Numbered from the stretch's first letter, positions 9,649-18,967 are shown. The stretch: 64,000 nucleotides of DNA from Bifidobacterium sp. ESL0728 (GCF_029392015.1 NZ_CP113925.1:1302001-1366000); one strand, 5' to 3'. Notes: generated by a model from the letters alone, not told the origin. Translations and numbers: made by a program.

Positions 9649-10196
9649 TTGATCTCCTGACGCAGAGTGGAGAGAAAGTCCTCGCGGGCTTTGTTCTGTT
9701 GGTCTGTGGTGGCTTGGAAACGGTCTTTCAGCAGGTGCGCTCCGGGTGAGGCGGTGGAGAGGTATGCGGCATTGTCCTCGAGCCATTCGAGGCCTTTCCG
9801 CGGGTCGTTCGATTCGGTGGGGTCGTAGCCTGCACAGAATCGTCGTGCCCTGTTGCGTTCGGTGTCGCCCTTGCCGATGAACGTGTAGTAGTCGTCGGCG
9901 GCTTTACGCGGGCTTTCCTTAGGGTTGGCTTTCATGGCGCGGTGGATGTTGACGGCGTCCATGTCGGCGTTGTAGGCCATGACCTGGTCGCCATGTCGGA
10001 CGGCCGCTTCCAGCCGTGGTTTGGACACGTCTGCGGCGTGGCGTTTGGCGGCCTGCCATCCCTGGCCGGTCAGCGACGCGTCGCCGGCCAGGCCGTCGAG
10101 GGCGTTTATGGCGCGTCTCGCCTCCGCCTGTTGGGATCGTATGTCGCGGTCGGATTGGCTTAGAGCGGTCAGCAGTTCGGATTTGTCGACGATCAG
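9645..10196 (-). CDS. LXG-like (type VII effector-like) protein, apparently starting at CTG
   Basis: The frame is open from 10229 to the stop at 9645 and reads as protein from LIVDKSELLTALSQ on. The helical N-terminal half contains SLTGQGWQAAKRHAADVSKP, close to the turn of LXG domains (LTG..W.sAK.....P). The C-terminal half (KGDTERNRARRFC onward) matches no toxin I know. No ATG, GTG or TTG lies in the coding-like start region. CTG at 10196 overlaps the previous stop (CTGA) and follows GGAGGAGGG (10215-10207) by ten bases, so it is the best start. A GTG at 10028 would drop the LXG-like half. Length is 183 residues, short for an LXG effector. Confidence 0.6.
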   Translation of the reverse strand: MIVDKSELLTALSQSDRDIRSQQAEARRAINALDGLAGDASLTGQGWQAAKRHAADVSKPRLEAAVRHGDQVMAYNADMDAVNIHRAMKANPKESPRKAADDYYTFIGKGDTERNRARRFCAGYDPTESNDPRKGLEWLEDNAAYLSTASPGAHLLKDRFQATTDQQNKAREDFLSTLRQEIK

Positions 10197-10612
10197 GCCC
10201 GTGGGGCCCTCCTCCGGTTTTCGTCGTTTTCATATTCGCGCTTCGCGCGCTGCAGGTTCTTCTGTTCCTCGCGGATGTCGAGCGCGTCCTCGTGCTCGCG
10301 CCTGGCCTGGCGAACGAGGTCGTCGTAGGCTTCCAGGCAAGCGTTCCGAGCCTGGGCGCACATGGCCGTCCGTTCCTCGTCATCCTGTTCGAGCCGCCGC
10401 CACTCGGCGTCGCCTTTGACGTGTTGGCGAAGGTCCTGCCAGATGCCTTCGGTCTGCTGGCTACAGCTTGCGAGGATCCCTCCGGCCTCGTCGTAGGCCC
10501 TCGCCTGTTTTTCGGATTCTCGGGCCGACTCCTGCGCCTGGCCGATGCGTCGCTCGCAATCCGCGATTCGACCGTCCAAGCGGTCCATGCGCGTCCGGTA
10601 ATCGTCGTTCAT
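10193..10612 (-). CDS. Helical coiled-coil protein, Lap2-like position in the LXG-type locus
   Basis: Protein of 139 residues, very rich in Arg, Glu, Gln and Ala, with long charged helices likely to form a coiled coil (for example RIADCERRIGQAQESARESE). No signal peptide, membrane helix or enzyme motif. Its ATG overlaps the stop of the gene before it (ATGA), and its own stop overlaps the next start. In LXG operons of Gram-positive bacteria two small helical proteins precede the effector and help its export. The order here fits that plan, but I cannot confirm the family. GC content is clearly higher than in the flanks. Confidence 0.6.
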   Translation of the reverse strand: MNDDYRTRMDRLDGRIADCERRIGQAQESARESEKQARAYDEAGGILASCSQQTEGIWQDLRQHVKGDAEWRRLEQDDEERTAMCAQARNACLEAYDDLVRQARREHEDALDIREEQKNLQRAKREYENDENRRRAPRA

Positions 10613-10875
10613 CGCATTGTCCCCGCGCTCGACCGGTCCGCCTCCGACAGCCGCTCGTGGGCCATCGCGGCCCCGTGGCCGGTATCGCGGGCGGATTCCG
10701 CAGCGGACCGGAACTCGGCCCCGAGCGCCGAGCAGGCGACCCTCGCCGCCCCGGCGGCCGGCAATCTCGACACCGAAAAACCGAACCCCAAGATACCCGT
10801 GACGCCGTCGGCCGCCGCTTCCATATCATGCGCGCGGCCGGCCGCCGCCGCCTCGCCGCTCCTGATCTCATTCAT
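10609..10875 (-). CDS. Small Ala-rich helical protein, first gene of the LXG-type locus
   Basis: About 88 residues from the ATG at 10875 (MNEIRSGEAAAAGRAHDMEA), ending AHERLSEADRSSAGTMR. Ala- and Gly-rich with a predicted helical C-terminal half, similar in size and place to WXG100-like or Lap1 partners, but the WXG motif itself is not seen. Another ATG at 10896 would add seven residues. Neither has a good ribosome site, so the start is uncertain. Coupled to the next gene by an ATGA overlap. AT-rich DNA upstream probably carries the promoter of the four-gene unit. Confidence 0.5.
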   Translation of the reverse strand: MNEIRSGEAAAAGRAHDMEAAADGVTGILGFGFSVSRLPAAGAARVACSALGAEFRSAAESARDTGHGAAMAHERLSEADRSSAGTMR

Positions 10876-10896
10876 AACACAAAACAATAGCATCAA

Positions 10897-11540
10897 TCAC
10901 AATATGTTTATTATGGAGATACGTTATATCGAGACAGACAGTACAGAAGATGAACCTGAAACCTTGTAGGCTGGAATACCTGGTTTTGGGCGTCATTTAC
11001 TTTGTGCATAGTTGAGCAGGAGATTTTGGAAATTGGGCATAAGCTGGTGAATGAGTTTGAGGTTCACGGCGAAGGCCGGGAATGCAACAACTTGTCAGAG
11101 TAGGCAAGTCCGCAGTCCTAACCGATCGTGATGCGCCGATAGGCAAAGATGGGCCAGGCCATGAATGGAGTTTCAATCAATGGAATGTGCCCAGCAGCAG
11201 CCTTGATACCACTCCAGTGGTCAATCCAACACGTTTGGCCGGTACACTCATGTCACAGGTGGCCAAACGCACTGACAAGCTGAGCTAAAATGTCGTTAAC
11301 ATTGATAAATTCGAACTGGATTCTCATAATCTTATCGAAGCAACCAAGTCCTAAAATCCGTTTCAAACCAATTCGCCACTCCTCAAACCGAACATTTTTA
11401 CTGTTCGTTTACGTTTCATCGGTATTGCGTCCAGCAAGCTTTCAGAAAAGCTAGTACAGTTAAAAATTATGTTTATCGGTTGTCGCTTTGGACACGGCCG
11501 ATGAAAACGGAAGAAAACTCGTCTACGAAAGAGGTGCGGC
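10897..11540. other. Intergenic region with possible decayed gene fragments
   Basis: No intact gene. On the plus strand 11012-11101 reads VEQEILEIGHKLVNEFEVHG to a stop. A 68-codon frame at 11082-11288 looks partly protein-like (GPGHEWSFNQWNVPSSSLD) but has no ribosome site or recognised family. These may be relics of one lost gene. The last 100 bases before the next gene are AT-rich and likely contain its promoter. Confidence 0.35.
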
Positions 11541-12971
11541 TTGGAAGACGCCTTCGAGGCTTCGGCGCAAAAGATGCGTGAAGCGCATATGAGCGATGTG
11601 GCCATTGCACAATTCAAACGACTGTACGAGGAGTGGCAGCACAACGATGCCAGCAGCTGGATTCGCGAGGATGCCGTGGAACCTCTGCAGAATGTGCCAA
11701 GTTTCCATGATGTGTACAAGACCATCGACCATGACCAGGCAGTCCACGCTTTCGCCAAGACCGCGTTCCTTAAGCTCAACGGAGGACTCGGCACCTCTAT
11801 GGGGCTTGATATGGCGAAGTCGCTGCTTCCGGTCCGTCGCCACAAGGCGCGTCCGATGCGTTTCATCGACATCATCATGGGCCAGGTGACCACGGCCCGC
11901 GAACGCCTGAACGTCCCGCTGCCGCTGACCATGATGAATTCTTTCCGTACCTCAAAAGACACCATCGCGGCGCTTAACGAGAGCAAGACTTTCCATCAGG
12001 AAGACGTTCCGCTTCAGATTGTGCAGCATCAGGAACCCAAGATCGATTTGGAAACCGGCAAACCTGTCGAGTTTCCGAAAAACCCGGAGTTGGAATGGTG
12101 CCCGCCGGGGCATGGCGACCTGTTCTCGACCATCTGGGAATCAGGACTTTTGGATATTCTCGAGGAAAAGGGCTTCAAGTATCTGTTCATCTCGAATTCC
12201 GACAATCTTGGCGCCCGTCCTTCACGTACGCTTGCCCAATATTTTGAAAACACGGGTGCGCCGTTCATGGTCGAGGTCGCGAACCGCACATATGCGGATC
12301 GCAAGGGCGGCCATTTCGTACGCGACAAGAAGTCCGGTCGTCTCGTGCTGCGTGAAATGACGCAGGTCAATCCCGATGACAAGGCAGCCGCGGAAGATAT
12401 CGGACGTCACCCTTATTTCAACACCAACAGCATCTGGGTGCGTATCGAAGATCTCAAAGCCAAGCTGGAGCAATATGACGGTGTCCTGCCGCTGCCGATC
12501 ATCCGCAATTACAAGACCGTCGATCCCACCGATCCCGATACCACGAAGGTGGTGCAGCTGGAAACTGCCATGGGTGCGGCGATTGGTCTTTTCGATGGCG
12601 CCATCTGCGTGCAAGTCGATCGTATGCGCTTCCTCCCGGTCAAGACCACCGACGACCTCTTCATCATGCGTTCCGACCGATTCCATCTAACGGATTCCTA
12701 TGAAATGGAGGATGGCAATTATCTTTTCCCTGACGTTACACTCGACCCACGTTATTACCGCAATATCGAGGATTTCAACGATCGCTTCCCCTACGCGATC
12801 CCGTCCCTGGCAGCCGCCAACTCGGTGACCATTACCGGCGACTGGACTTTCGGCCACGATGTCGTCTTTTACGGTGATGCTGTCTTGAAAGATCAGGGCA
12901 AGCCAAGCTACGTACCTAACGGCGAATTCGTGGGTCCGCAGGGAATTGAGCCTGACGAATGGCTTTGGTGA
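11541..12971 (+). CDS. UTP-glucose-1-phosphate uridylyltransferase, UDPGP (eukaryotic-like) type
   Basis: Makes UDP-glucose from UTP and glucose 1-phosphate, feeding galactose and exopolysaccharide metabolism in the cytoplasm. The 476 residues match the eukaryotic-style UDPGP family used by bifidobacteria, not bacterial GalU. The nucleotide-binding loop LKLNGGLGTSMG lies near residue 78. SLLPVR, SNSDNLGA and a C-terminal beta-helix (TGDWTFGHDVVFYGDAVLKD) follow. The start is TTG at 11541 after GAGGTG; the next ATG would lose twelve conserved-looking residues. A perfect 18-base inverted repeat ends the unit. Confidence 0.93.
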   Translation: MEDAFEASAQKMREAHMSDVAIAQFKRLYEEWQHNDASSWIREDAVEPLQNVPSFHDVYKTIDHDQAVHAFAKTAFLKLNGGLGTSMGLDMAKSLLPVRRHKARPMRFIDIIMGQVTTARERLNVPLPLTMMNSFRTSKDTIAALNESKTFHQEDVPLQIVQHQEPKIDLETGKPVEFPKNPELEWCPPGHGDLFSTIWESGLLDILEEKGFKYLFISNSDNLGARPSRTLAQYFENTGAPFMVEVANRTYADRKGGHFVRDKKSGRLVLREMTQVNPDDKAAAEDIGRHPYFNTNSIWVRIEDLKAKLEQYDGVLPLPIIRNYKTVDPTDPDTTKVVQLETAMGAAIGLFDGAICVQVDRMRFLPVKTTDDLFIMRSDRFHLTDSYEMEDGNYLFPDVTLDPRYYRNIEDFNDRFPYAIPSLAAANSVTITGDWTFGHDVVFYGDAVLKDQGKPSYVPNGEFVGPQGIEPDEWLW

Positions 12972-12980
12972 TTGGCCGAG

Positions 12981-13030
12981 CGAATTGAAAATCACAACAA
13001 AAGACGCAAGGCGTTGTGATTTTCAATTCG
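12981..13030 (+). terminator. Terminator after the UDP-glucose pyrophosphorylase gene
   Basis: Arms 12981-12998 and 13013-13030 are perfect complements over 18 bases. The T run normally following a terminator is weak because the A/T bases sit inside the stem. Confidence 0.8.
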
Positions 13031-13249
13031 ATGACATAAAAATTTCATGAATACAGCAAAAATCGAAATACATTATGTCCAGTAACCAATTAAGCGGCCC
13101 TAAAAACGTTTATAACACGCCGAAAACGTGAGAAAAAGAATTAAATTTGCGAAATTCCGGAATTTACCGGAAAAAGCATCTAATATAGATAAAGATGCGT
13201 GTCACAAGGCACGCACTAGTACTTGAACATTAACGATACGTGAGGACTA

Positions 13250-15172
13250 ATGGCAGAAGGAAGCAACGGAAGGCGACGTTTTTCCGACAAGTGGGGCAAG
13301 CACGAACTGGATGTGCTCGCTGTCCTATCATCTGCGTTCCCACAATGGTTGACTTCTCGGCAGATAGCACAGCGCGTCAAGGCTTATGCAGACTCCTATG
13401 GGGAACTGGCCGACCAGGCCGCCAAAGCGGCATTCGCCAAGCAATTCCAGCGCGATCGCGCCAAGTTGGCGGCGATGGGCATTGCCATCGAATCCCGTCA
13501 GCCTGAATATTCTTCGAAGTCCGAAGGACAGGATTTCGCATCGTACCGTCTGCAGTTGGGCGATGAGCCCAGAGTGCGTCTGCGTTTCAAGCAGGAGGAT
13601 CTTCCTGTGCTCGCCGCCGCGAACTATTTGGCACGTTCGATGTCGATTTCTTCGTCCTCAGCGAAACATGAGGAACAGCACACGTCCCGAACCGCGCCCC
13701 GCGTACCGCAGACCCCGACACCGGGTCTTGGACTTGATTCGATAGCTCCCGGTCTCGGCACTCAGCCGATTCCCGACAACCTGATGAAGGTGGTCGACCA
13801 GCGGCGTTTCGCCGCCACCATTGACGTGGACGGCGGGCACATGAATGTCGCCTACACAGATTCTGACGATCTGGCAATGTTCATGCTCGAGCATCCAGGT
13901 TCTTCGGTGGTCTCGCCTCAGGAAGCCGTGGATGCTTGGAACCGAAGGCTTAATGCCGCCACAAACTTCAAGCTTGCCGATGAGAGCCAGGGCGAGATGA
14001 GGGAGACTATCGTCACTCCTTCGATCAACAAGACCACGGTGAACGGCGAGGTCGAGTCGGAAAACGGCAAGTCGCATTCCAAGCGGAACTCCTCTTTCCA
14101 GACCGGCAGTGAAGTTGACCGCAGACTTCGTCTGATGCTTTTCCTTTCGGCCCACCTCGGTGAGGAATATTCCTTGGAAGAGCTTGCAGAGCGTTTCATC
14201 GGTGAGCCGAAAACCGAGGACGAGAAGAAAAAGGGCGTTGCCGTCATCCGCAAGGACATCAACACCCTGACCACCGTTTCCGACGATGGTGAAATGGCCG
14301 GTAGCCAGTTCTTCGACATCGATTGGTCGCTTCTGGACGCCGATGGCATCGTTTCGGCCACCAATTCGCTGGGCCTTGAACGACTGGCCGGCATCTCGCA
14401 GCAATACCTGAGTATGCTGACCGCCTCCGTGAGCTATCTTGCACATTCTTCACTGCTTCCGATGGAACAACGTGAACAGGCGGAATCGCTATACGTTCGT
14501 CTGCGCCAGCACGTCAAGCCGGGGGAGACCCCATGGCTTTCCTTGACCGGCTACGAGGTTGAACCGCGCAGCTTCAGCGTGGTCAAGCGTGCGATTTCCA
14601 CTGATTCGTTGTTGGACATGGAATACACCGATGGCACAGGCCGTACCCGCCGCAAGCTCGTCGCACCTTCCAAGATCTTTGTGGATGAAGGCGTCTATTA
14701 CGTTGCCGTGTGGACCGACGTCGCCAAGGCCGCTCCGAAGAGCGAGAAGAAATTCGTTTCCAAGGACACGACCATCAACAAAGCGACCGGCCAGCCCCGC
14801 ATTTGGCAGGTGCTGCGCCTTTCCCGCATCGAAAAGGCCGATTTGGTCGAGCCGACAACGCAACTTGATATTCCCGACGTTCCGGTGGCCGAGCTACGCA
14901 AATGGAGCTTCGACAATGGAACCCCGACCGTCTTCATCACCGACAAGCCTGATCTTGCGTTCATCAAGACCCTGCCCGGTGCCACAGTCGAGCGCTGCGG
15001 CGAGGGGGAGAAGGTCCATCTCACGGTTTCCTCGGATTCGTGGTTTGTCGCTTTTGCCATCGCTCATGCCCGTCACATCATCTCTGTCGCCCCTGAACCG
15101 CTGCTGACGATGATTGTAGCCCGTGCGCATCGTGAATTGAGTCTTGAGAACAACAACCAGCAAGACAAGTAG
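13250..15172 (+). CDS. WYL-domain transcriptional regulator, PafB-PafC fusion-like
   Basis: Protein of 640 residues that looks like two regulators joined. The first half starts with a winged helix-turn-helix (about 17-80). The second half has another helix-turn-helix region (about 288-345), a WYL domain (about 440-530, with MEYTDGTGRTRRKLVAPSKI and GVYYVAVW) and a WCX-type C-terminus (about 545-630). A middle stretch (130-180 and 240-285) is low in complexity. PafBC proteins activate DNA-damage genes in actinobacteria when single-stranded DNA binds the WYL domain. That role here is inference. The ATG follows GTGAGGAC. Confidence 0.8.
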   Translation: MAEGSNGRRRFSDKWGKHELDVLAVLSSAFPQWLTSRQIAQRVKAYADSYGELADQAAKAAFAKQFQRDRAKLAAMGIAIESRQPEYSSKSEGQDFASYRLQLGDEPRVRLRFKQEDLPVLAAANYLARSMSISSSSAKHEEQHTSRTAPRVPQTPTPGLGLDSIAPGLGTQPIPDNLMKVVDQRRFAATIDVDGGHMNVAYTDSDDLAMFMLEHPGSSVVSPQEAVDAWNRRLNAATNFKLADESQGEMRETIVTPSINKTTVNGEVESENGKSHSKRNSSFQTGSEVDRRLRLMLFLSAHLGEEYSLEELAERFIGEPKTEDEKKKGVAVIRKDINTLTTVSDDGEMAGSQFFDIDWSLLDADGIVSATNSLGLERLAGISQQYLSMLTASVSYLAHSSLLPMEQREQAESLYVRLRQHVKPGETPWLSLTGYEVEPRSFSVVKRAISTDSLLDMEYTDGTGRTRRKLVAPSKIFVDEGVYYVAVWTDVAKAAPKSEKKFVSKDTTINKATGQPRIWQVLRLSRIEKADLVEPTTQLDIPDVPVAELRKWSFDNGTPTVFITDKPDLAFIKTLPGATVERCGEGEKVHLTVSSDSWFVAFAIAHARHIISVAPEPLLTMIVARAHRELSLENNNQQDK

Positions 15173-15247
15173 GGTGATAGGGGAAACCGCAGATTGCTAT
15201 TTCGATAGAATAAATCATAATTAATTGGAACCGGAAAGGGGAGTCAC

Positions 15248-15712
15248 ATGCCTTGGTGGGGTTGGATCATCGTCACGGTAGTCATGCTTGCGGCTCTTGC
15301 GGTCGGTCTCGTCTATGCCGGTATTCATGGGGTTCGTGCGGCTCATAGCGTAACGGATACTGGCAAGGAGATTCAGAATTATCTTGATGCCATGCAGCAA
15401 TCCGCTCCGGCAAACGGGACGCATGAAAAGCCGCTGTTTACGCAACCTCTTTCCACAGCCGCACACCGTTATAGCCTTGCACAGACCGAAGTGGAGCGCC
15501 GGCGGATCACCCGCCATAACCGTCACGCAGAGCGTTGGATCATCTGGAAACGTAACAGGGTGCCGTTCACTGGGGATACACCCGCCGACGGCAACCAGGC
15601 GATTTCCAAATCTTCGAACCATGCGTTCGATGGAATAGTCCGGGAATCTCGACCTTTGTCGGATGATGAACGTCGCGAAAACGTCAATCAGCATAGCCCG
15701 AAGGCGAATTAA
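15248..15712 (+). CDS. Single-pass membrane protein of unknown function
   Basis: Protein of 154 residues. An N-terminal membrane helix (about 3-30, WWGWIIVTVVMLAALAVGLV) is followed by a polar region rich in Arg and His, presumably cytoplasmic. No domain recognised. The start is well supported by AAAGGGGAG six bases ahead. It lies 75 bases after the WYL regulator and 84 before the helicase gene, in the same direction, so it may share their transcription. Confidence 0.7.
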   Translation: MPWWGWIIVTVVMLAALAVGLVYAGIHGVRAAHSVTDTGKEIQNYLDAMQQSAPANGTHEKPLFTQPLSTAAHRYSLAQTEVERRRITRHNRHAERWIIWKRNRVPFTGDTPADGNQAISKSSNHAFDGIVRESRPLSDDERRENVNQHSPKAN

Positions 15713-15795
15713 ATGATGGTTTTGCTGCCGCTTTCGCTTCTCTTGCCAGAGTCTCACAGCATATCCGTCTTTCACGAATCGACAGTTTCGATCTT

Positions 15796-18534
15796 ATGAG
15801 TCATTCACATCATTATCGTCACAAAAAACATCCTGATTTCAATTCCGAGGATTTCAATCCGTCGACTGACCGGGATTTGGATGAAGAGCAGGCATTGTCG
15901 CCGTCGCAACGTTACGCGGCGTTCAAAAAACACAGCGCTTATGAAAGGTCAGAGGCGGCGCAATTCGCCAGAAACTTGCCCTTCGAGCTTGATTCCTTCC
16001 AGATAGAGGCGGACGAGGCGCTTGAAGCCGGCAAGAACGTTTTGGTCGCCGCCCCTACGGGCGCTGGGAAGACCATCGTGGCTGATTTCGCCATGCATCT
16101 GGCACAGGAGAAGAACGTCAAGGCGTTCTACACCACACCCATCAAAGCTTTGAGCAACCAGAAATACCATGATCTGGTCGAGATTTACGGCAGCGACCAC
16201 GTAGGCCTTCTGACCGGCGACACCTCCATCAATTCCGAAGCCAACATCGTGGTGATGACCACCGAAGTGCTGCGCAACATGCTTTACGAGAACTCGGAAA
16301 CCCTGCGGACGCTGCGTTATGTCATTCTTGACGAGGTGCATTATCTCGCCGACAAATTCCGTGGTCCGGTCTGGGAAGAGGTCATCATCCATCTTCCAGA
16401 ATCCGTCAAAATCGTCGGTCTTTCGGCCACCGTTTCCAACGTTGAGGATTTCTGTGCATGGATCGAATCGGTTCGTGGCGCCACAAAGCTTGTTGTTTCA
16501 GAGAAACGTCCGGTACCGCTTGAACAGCATGTGATGGTGCAATCGGATGACCAGCACGAGCCAGAGCTCATCGACCTGTATAGGCACAACAAAAACGGTG
16601 TGCAGACCGACAAACTCAATGCCAAACTCGTTGACCGCATCGACCAGCTCGACAGAAAAGCCGCCTCCCGGGCCCATGAAGAATGGCGCGGGGGCAAAAA
16701 CCGGCATCGTAGGGGAATGGAGAAGCGCCGTAGGCCTGGACAGGTACGCCGCTATACACCTCGCAGATGGGCGGTGGTCGACGAACTGAACTTCATGGGG
16801 CTTCTGCCGGGCATCTATTTCATTTTCTCTCGTAACGGCTGCGATGAGGCCGTAGAGCAGTGCCTGCGAGCCGGGCTTGAGCTGACCACCAAGGATGAGG
16901 TGATGCGTATCCGCGCCATCGTCGACGAGATGGTCGAAGGCGAACTCGACCATGCCGATCTCAAAGCGCTTGGTTTCGCTCGTTTCCGTTACGCCTTGGA
17001 GGAAGGTTTTGCGCCGCATCACGCCGGCATGGTGGCGCTCTTCCGACAAATTGTCGAACGGCTTTTCGAAGAGGGATTGGTCAAAATGGTCTTCGCCACG
17101 GAGACGTTGGCTCTCGGCATCAATATGCCGGCCCGTTGCGTGGTGATTGAAAAGCTTGAGAAATTCAACGGCGTCGACCATGTGACCTTGACACCTGGCG
17201 AATATACCCAGCTCACCGGTCGTGCTGGCAGACGCGGCATCGATACCATCGGCCACGCAGTCATCGTCGACCATCGGGGCTTTGTACCGGCCACTGCGGC
17301 CTCGCTTTCCAGCAAACGTGTATATCCGCTCCATTCGAGTTTCAAACCCACCTTCAATATGGCTGTGAATCTGCTCAATTCCAGCAGTTATGAAACCTCT
17401 CGCGACACGCTCGACCACTCGTTCGCGCAATGGGAGGCCAACGAGTCCGCCGAAGACCTGGAATCACGGATACAGACCCTTCAAAAGGCCGTAGAAGGCT
17501 ACGAAAAAGCTTTCGCTTGTTCACACGGCGATTTCAAGGAATTCATGACGATTCGTCAGAAACTTTCCTACCTGCAGAAAGACGAACGCAGACATCTCAA
17601 ACGCAGAAGCTTTAACACCGACAAGGCTCGAACCGAAGCGTTCCGCGATCTCGACAAACGTATCGAAACACTCAAAACCGAGGAAAGCGAACACGCTTGC
17701 AAGTCCTGCCCGGACTTCCAGAACCATCTGAAATGGGGACATCGTTGGCTGCGGGAATCCAAGGAGCTGCGACACGCACGAGGACGCTACGAATCACGTA
17801 CCGGATCCGTGGCACGTCAGTTCGACCAGATCTGTGGCGTGCTTTCCTCGCTTGGATATCTCAAGGACACCCGTGAAAATATTGACAAGAATTCTTCATA
17901 TGAAGATAATCGAGATTCATTTGCGATGATGTCTAATAATGAAAACTCAGCTTCAAATCGGAAAACTGATTCTCAGCCGAAGCAGGAAGCCAAGGATTAT
18001 CAACTCACCATGCGCGGGCAGCTGCTTCGCCATTTGTATAGCGAATACGATCTGGTGCTTTCCGAAGCCATCACCGACGGATTCCTCGATGAACTCGAAC
18101 CGGAAGAGCTTGCGGCGACTTTGTCTGCGCTTGTGTATCAGGCACGCAGGGGAGGAGACAACGAGCCTCGGCGTTACCCCGGTGGTCCAGGCGGTCCGGT
18201 GGCTGTGAGTTGCCGAAACCTGCGCGATGTCTTCTCCGATGTCGAGATGATGCGCGAGGACGCCGATCTGGACGAATTGGAGCCTCTTGATTTTGGGCTT
18301 GTCGACGTCATGTATGACTGGGCCAGGGGAGAAAATCTCGCTCAGATCCTACACGGCACAGAGCTGACCGGCGGCGATTTCGTACGCAACGCCAAACGTC
18401 TGTCCGATGTCCTTCAGCAGATTTCGACCGCTGATGCTTACTATAAGAACGACAATCCGCATCTGGCTGAGAACGCTAGGAAAGCCAACAAACTGGTCAA
18501 TCGTGGTATTGTTGCCTATTCAGGGGTTGACTGA
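15796..18534 (+). CDS. Ski2-like DEAD/DEAH-box RNA helicase (HelY type)
   Basis: ATP-dependent RNA helicase of 912 residues, family known for roles in RNA turnover or ribosome biology. Walker A APTGAGKT is at 86-93, motif Ia TTPIKALSNQK near 113, DEVH at 179-182 and SAT soon after. The second RecA domain has ATETLALGINMP and motif VI QLTGRAGRRG. The C-terminal third has a Cys-bearing helical part (SEHACKSCPDF) and a DSHCT-like domain. A poorly conserved Ser/Asn-rich insert lies around 690-735. No strong ribosome site is visible before the ATG. Confidence 0.93.
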   Translation: MSHSHHYRHKKHPDFNSEDFNPSTDRDLDEEQALSPSQRYAAFKKHSAYERSEAAQFARNLPFELDSFQIEADEALEAGKNVLVAAPTGAGKTIVADFAMHLAQEKNVKAFYTTPIKALSNQKYHDLVEIYGSDHVGLLTGDTSINSEANIVVMTTEVLRNMLYENSETLRTLRYVILDEVHYLADKFRGPVWEEVIIHLPESVKIVGLSATVSNVEDFCAWIESVRGATKLVVSEKRPVPLEQHVMVQSDDQHEPELIDLYRHNKNGVQTDKLNAKLVDRIDQLDRKAASRAHEEWRGGKNRHRRGMEKRRRPGQVRRYTPRRWAVVDELNFMGLLPGIYFIFSRNGCDEAVEQCLRAGLELTTKDEVMRIRAIVDEMVEGELDHADLKALGFARFRYALEEGFAPHHAGMVALFRQIVERLFEEGLVKMVFATETLALGINMPARCVVIEKLEKFNGVDHVTLTPGEYTQLTGRAGRRGIDTIGHAVIVDHRGFVPATAASLSSKRVYPLHSSFKPTFNMAVNLLNSSSYETSRDTLDHSFAQWEANESAEDLESRIQTLQKAVEGYEKAFACSHGDFKEFMTIRQKLSYLQKDERRHLKRRSFNTDKARTEAFRDLDKRIETLKTEESEHACKSCPDFQNHLKWGHRWLRESKELRHARGRYESRTGSVARQFDQICGVLSSLGYLKDTRENIDKNSSYEDNRDSFAMMSNNENSASNRKTDSQPKQEAKDYQLTMRGQLLRHLYSEYDLVLSEAITDGFLDELEPEELAATLSALVYQARRGGDNEPRRYPGGPGGPVAVSCRNLRDVFSDVEMMREDADLDELEPLDFGLVDVMYDWARGENLAQILHGTELTGGDFVRNAKRLSDVLQQISTADAYYKNDNPHLAENARKANKLVNRGIVAYSGVD

Positions 18535-18619
18535 GCGATTAAACGGTATAGGTAAGGGAATAATCGACTCGTCCGAACTGTTCTGTACTTTAGAAATAGA
18601 CTATTAACAAGGAGAATGT

Positions 18620-18967
18620 ATGGCGGAACGCAGCCTGCGCGGTATGAGCATCGGAGCCAAGTCACTCGAATCCGATGAAAATGTTGATTTTGCAGCGAGA
18701 ACTGATGTGGCATATGTATGCCCGAAGGGTCACCGTACAATTTTGCCGTTCGCTGAAGGCGCTGAGGTTCCGGATGAATGGGAATGCCGTTGCGGTGAGA
18801 TCGCCAAACGCGAAGACGCCGATCCCGACGAAATCGACGAAATCAAGAAACCAACGCGTACGCATTGGGACATGCTCATGGAGCGTCGTACCGAAGATGA
18901 GCTCAAGGAACTGCTTGACAAGAGGCTCAAGATGCATCGCGAAGGTTGGTTCCCGGATTACGAGTAA
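18620..18967 (+). CDS. rbpA: RNA polymerase-binding protein RbpA
   Basis: Actinobacterial transcription factor that binds the principal sigma factor and RNA polymerase and helps open promoters. The 115 residues have the RbpA pattern: N-terminal tail (MAERSLRGMSIGAKSLESD), the core with YVCPKGH...WECRCG (possible zinc ligands, Cys/His), a basic linker and the sigma-interacting helix THWDMLMERRTEDELKELL near the C-terminus. AAGGAG lies well placed before the ATG. It has its own terminator, so it is probably a single-gene unit. Confidence 0.97.
   Translation: MAERSLRGMSIGAKSLESDENVDFAARTDVAYVCPKGHRTILPFAEGAEVPDEWECRCGEIAKREDADPDEIDEIKKPTRTHWDMLMERRTEDELKELLDKRLKMHREGWFPDYE

Noticed and set aside
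9649-9786. N-terminal extension of the first partner copy
   Set aside because: These codons overlap the LXG-like gene; the ATGA overlap and AGGAG fix the start at 9648.
9919-10383. 154-codon minus-strand frame, Arg-rich
   Set aside because: Overlaps the better-supported LXG-like and coiled-coil genes in another frame.
10016-10969. 317-codon plus-strand frame
   Set aside because: Antisense to the coupled LXG-type genes, which have ATGA overlaps and ribosome sites; its composition is shadow-like.
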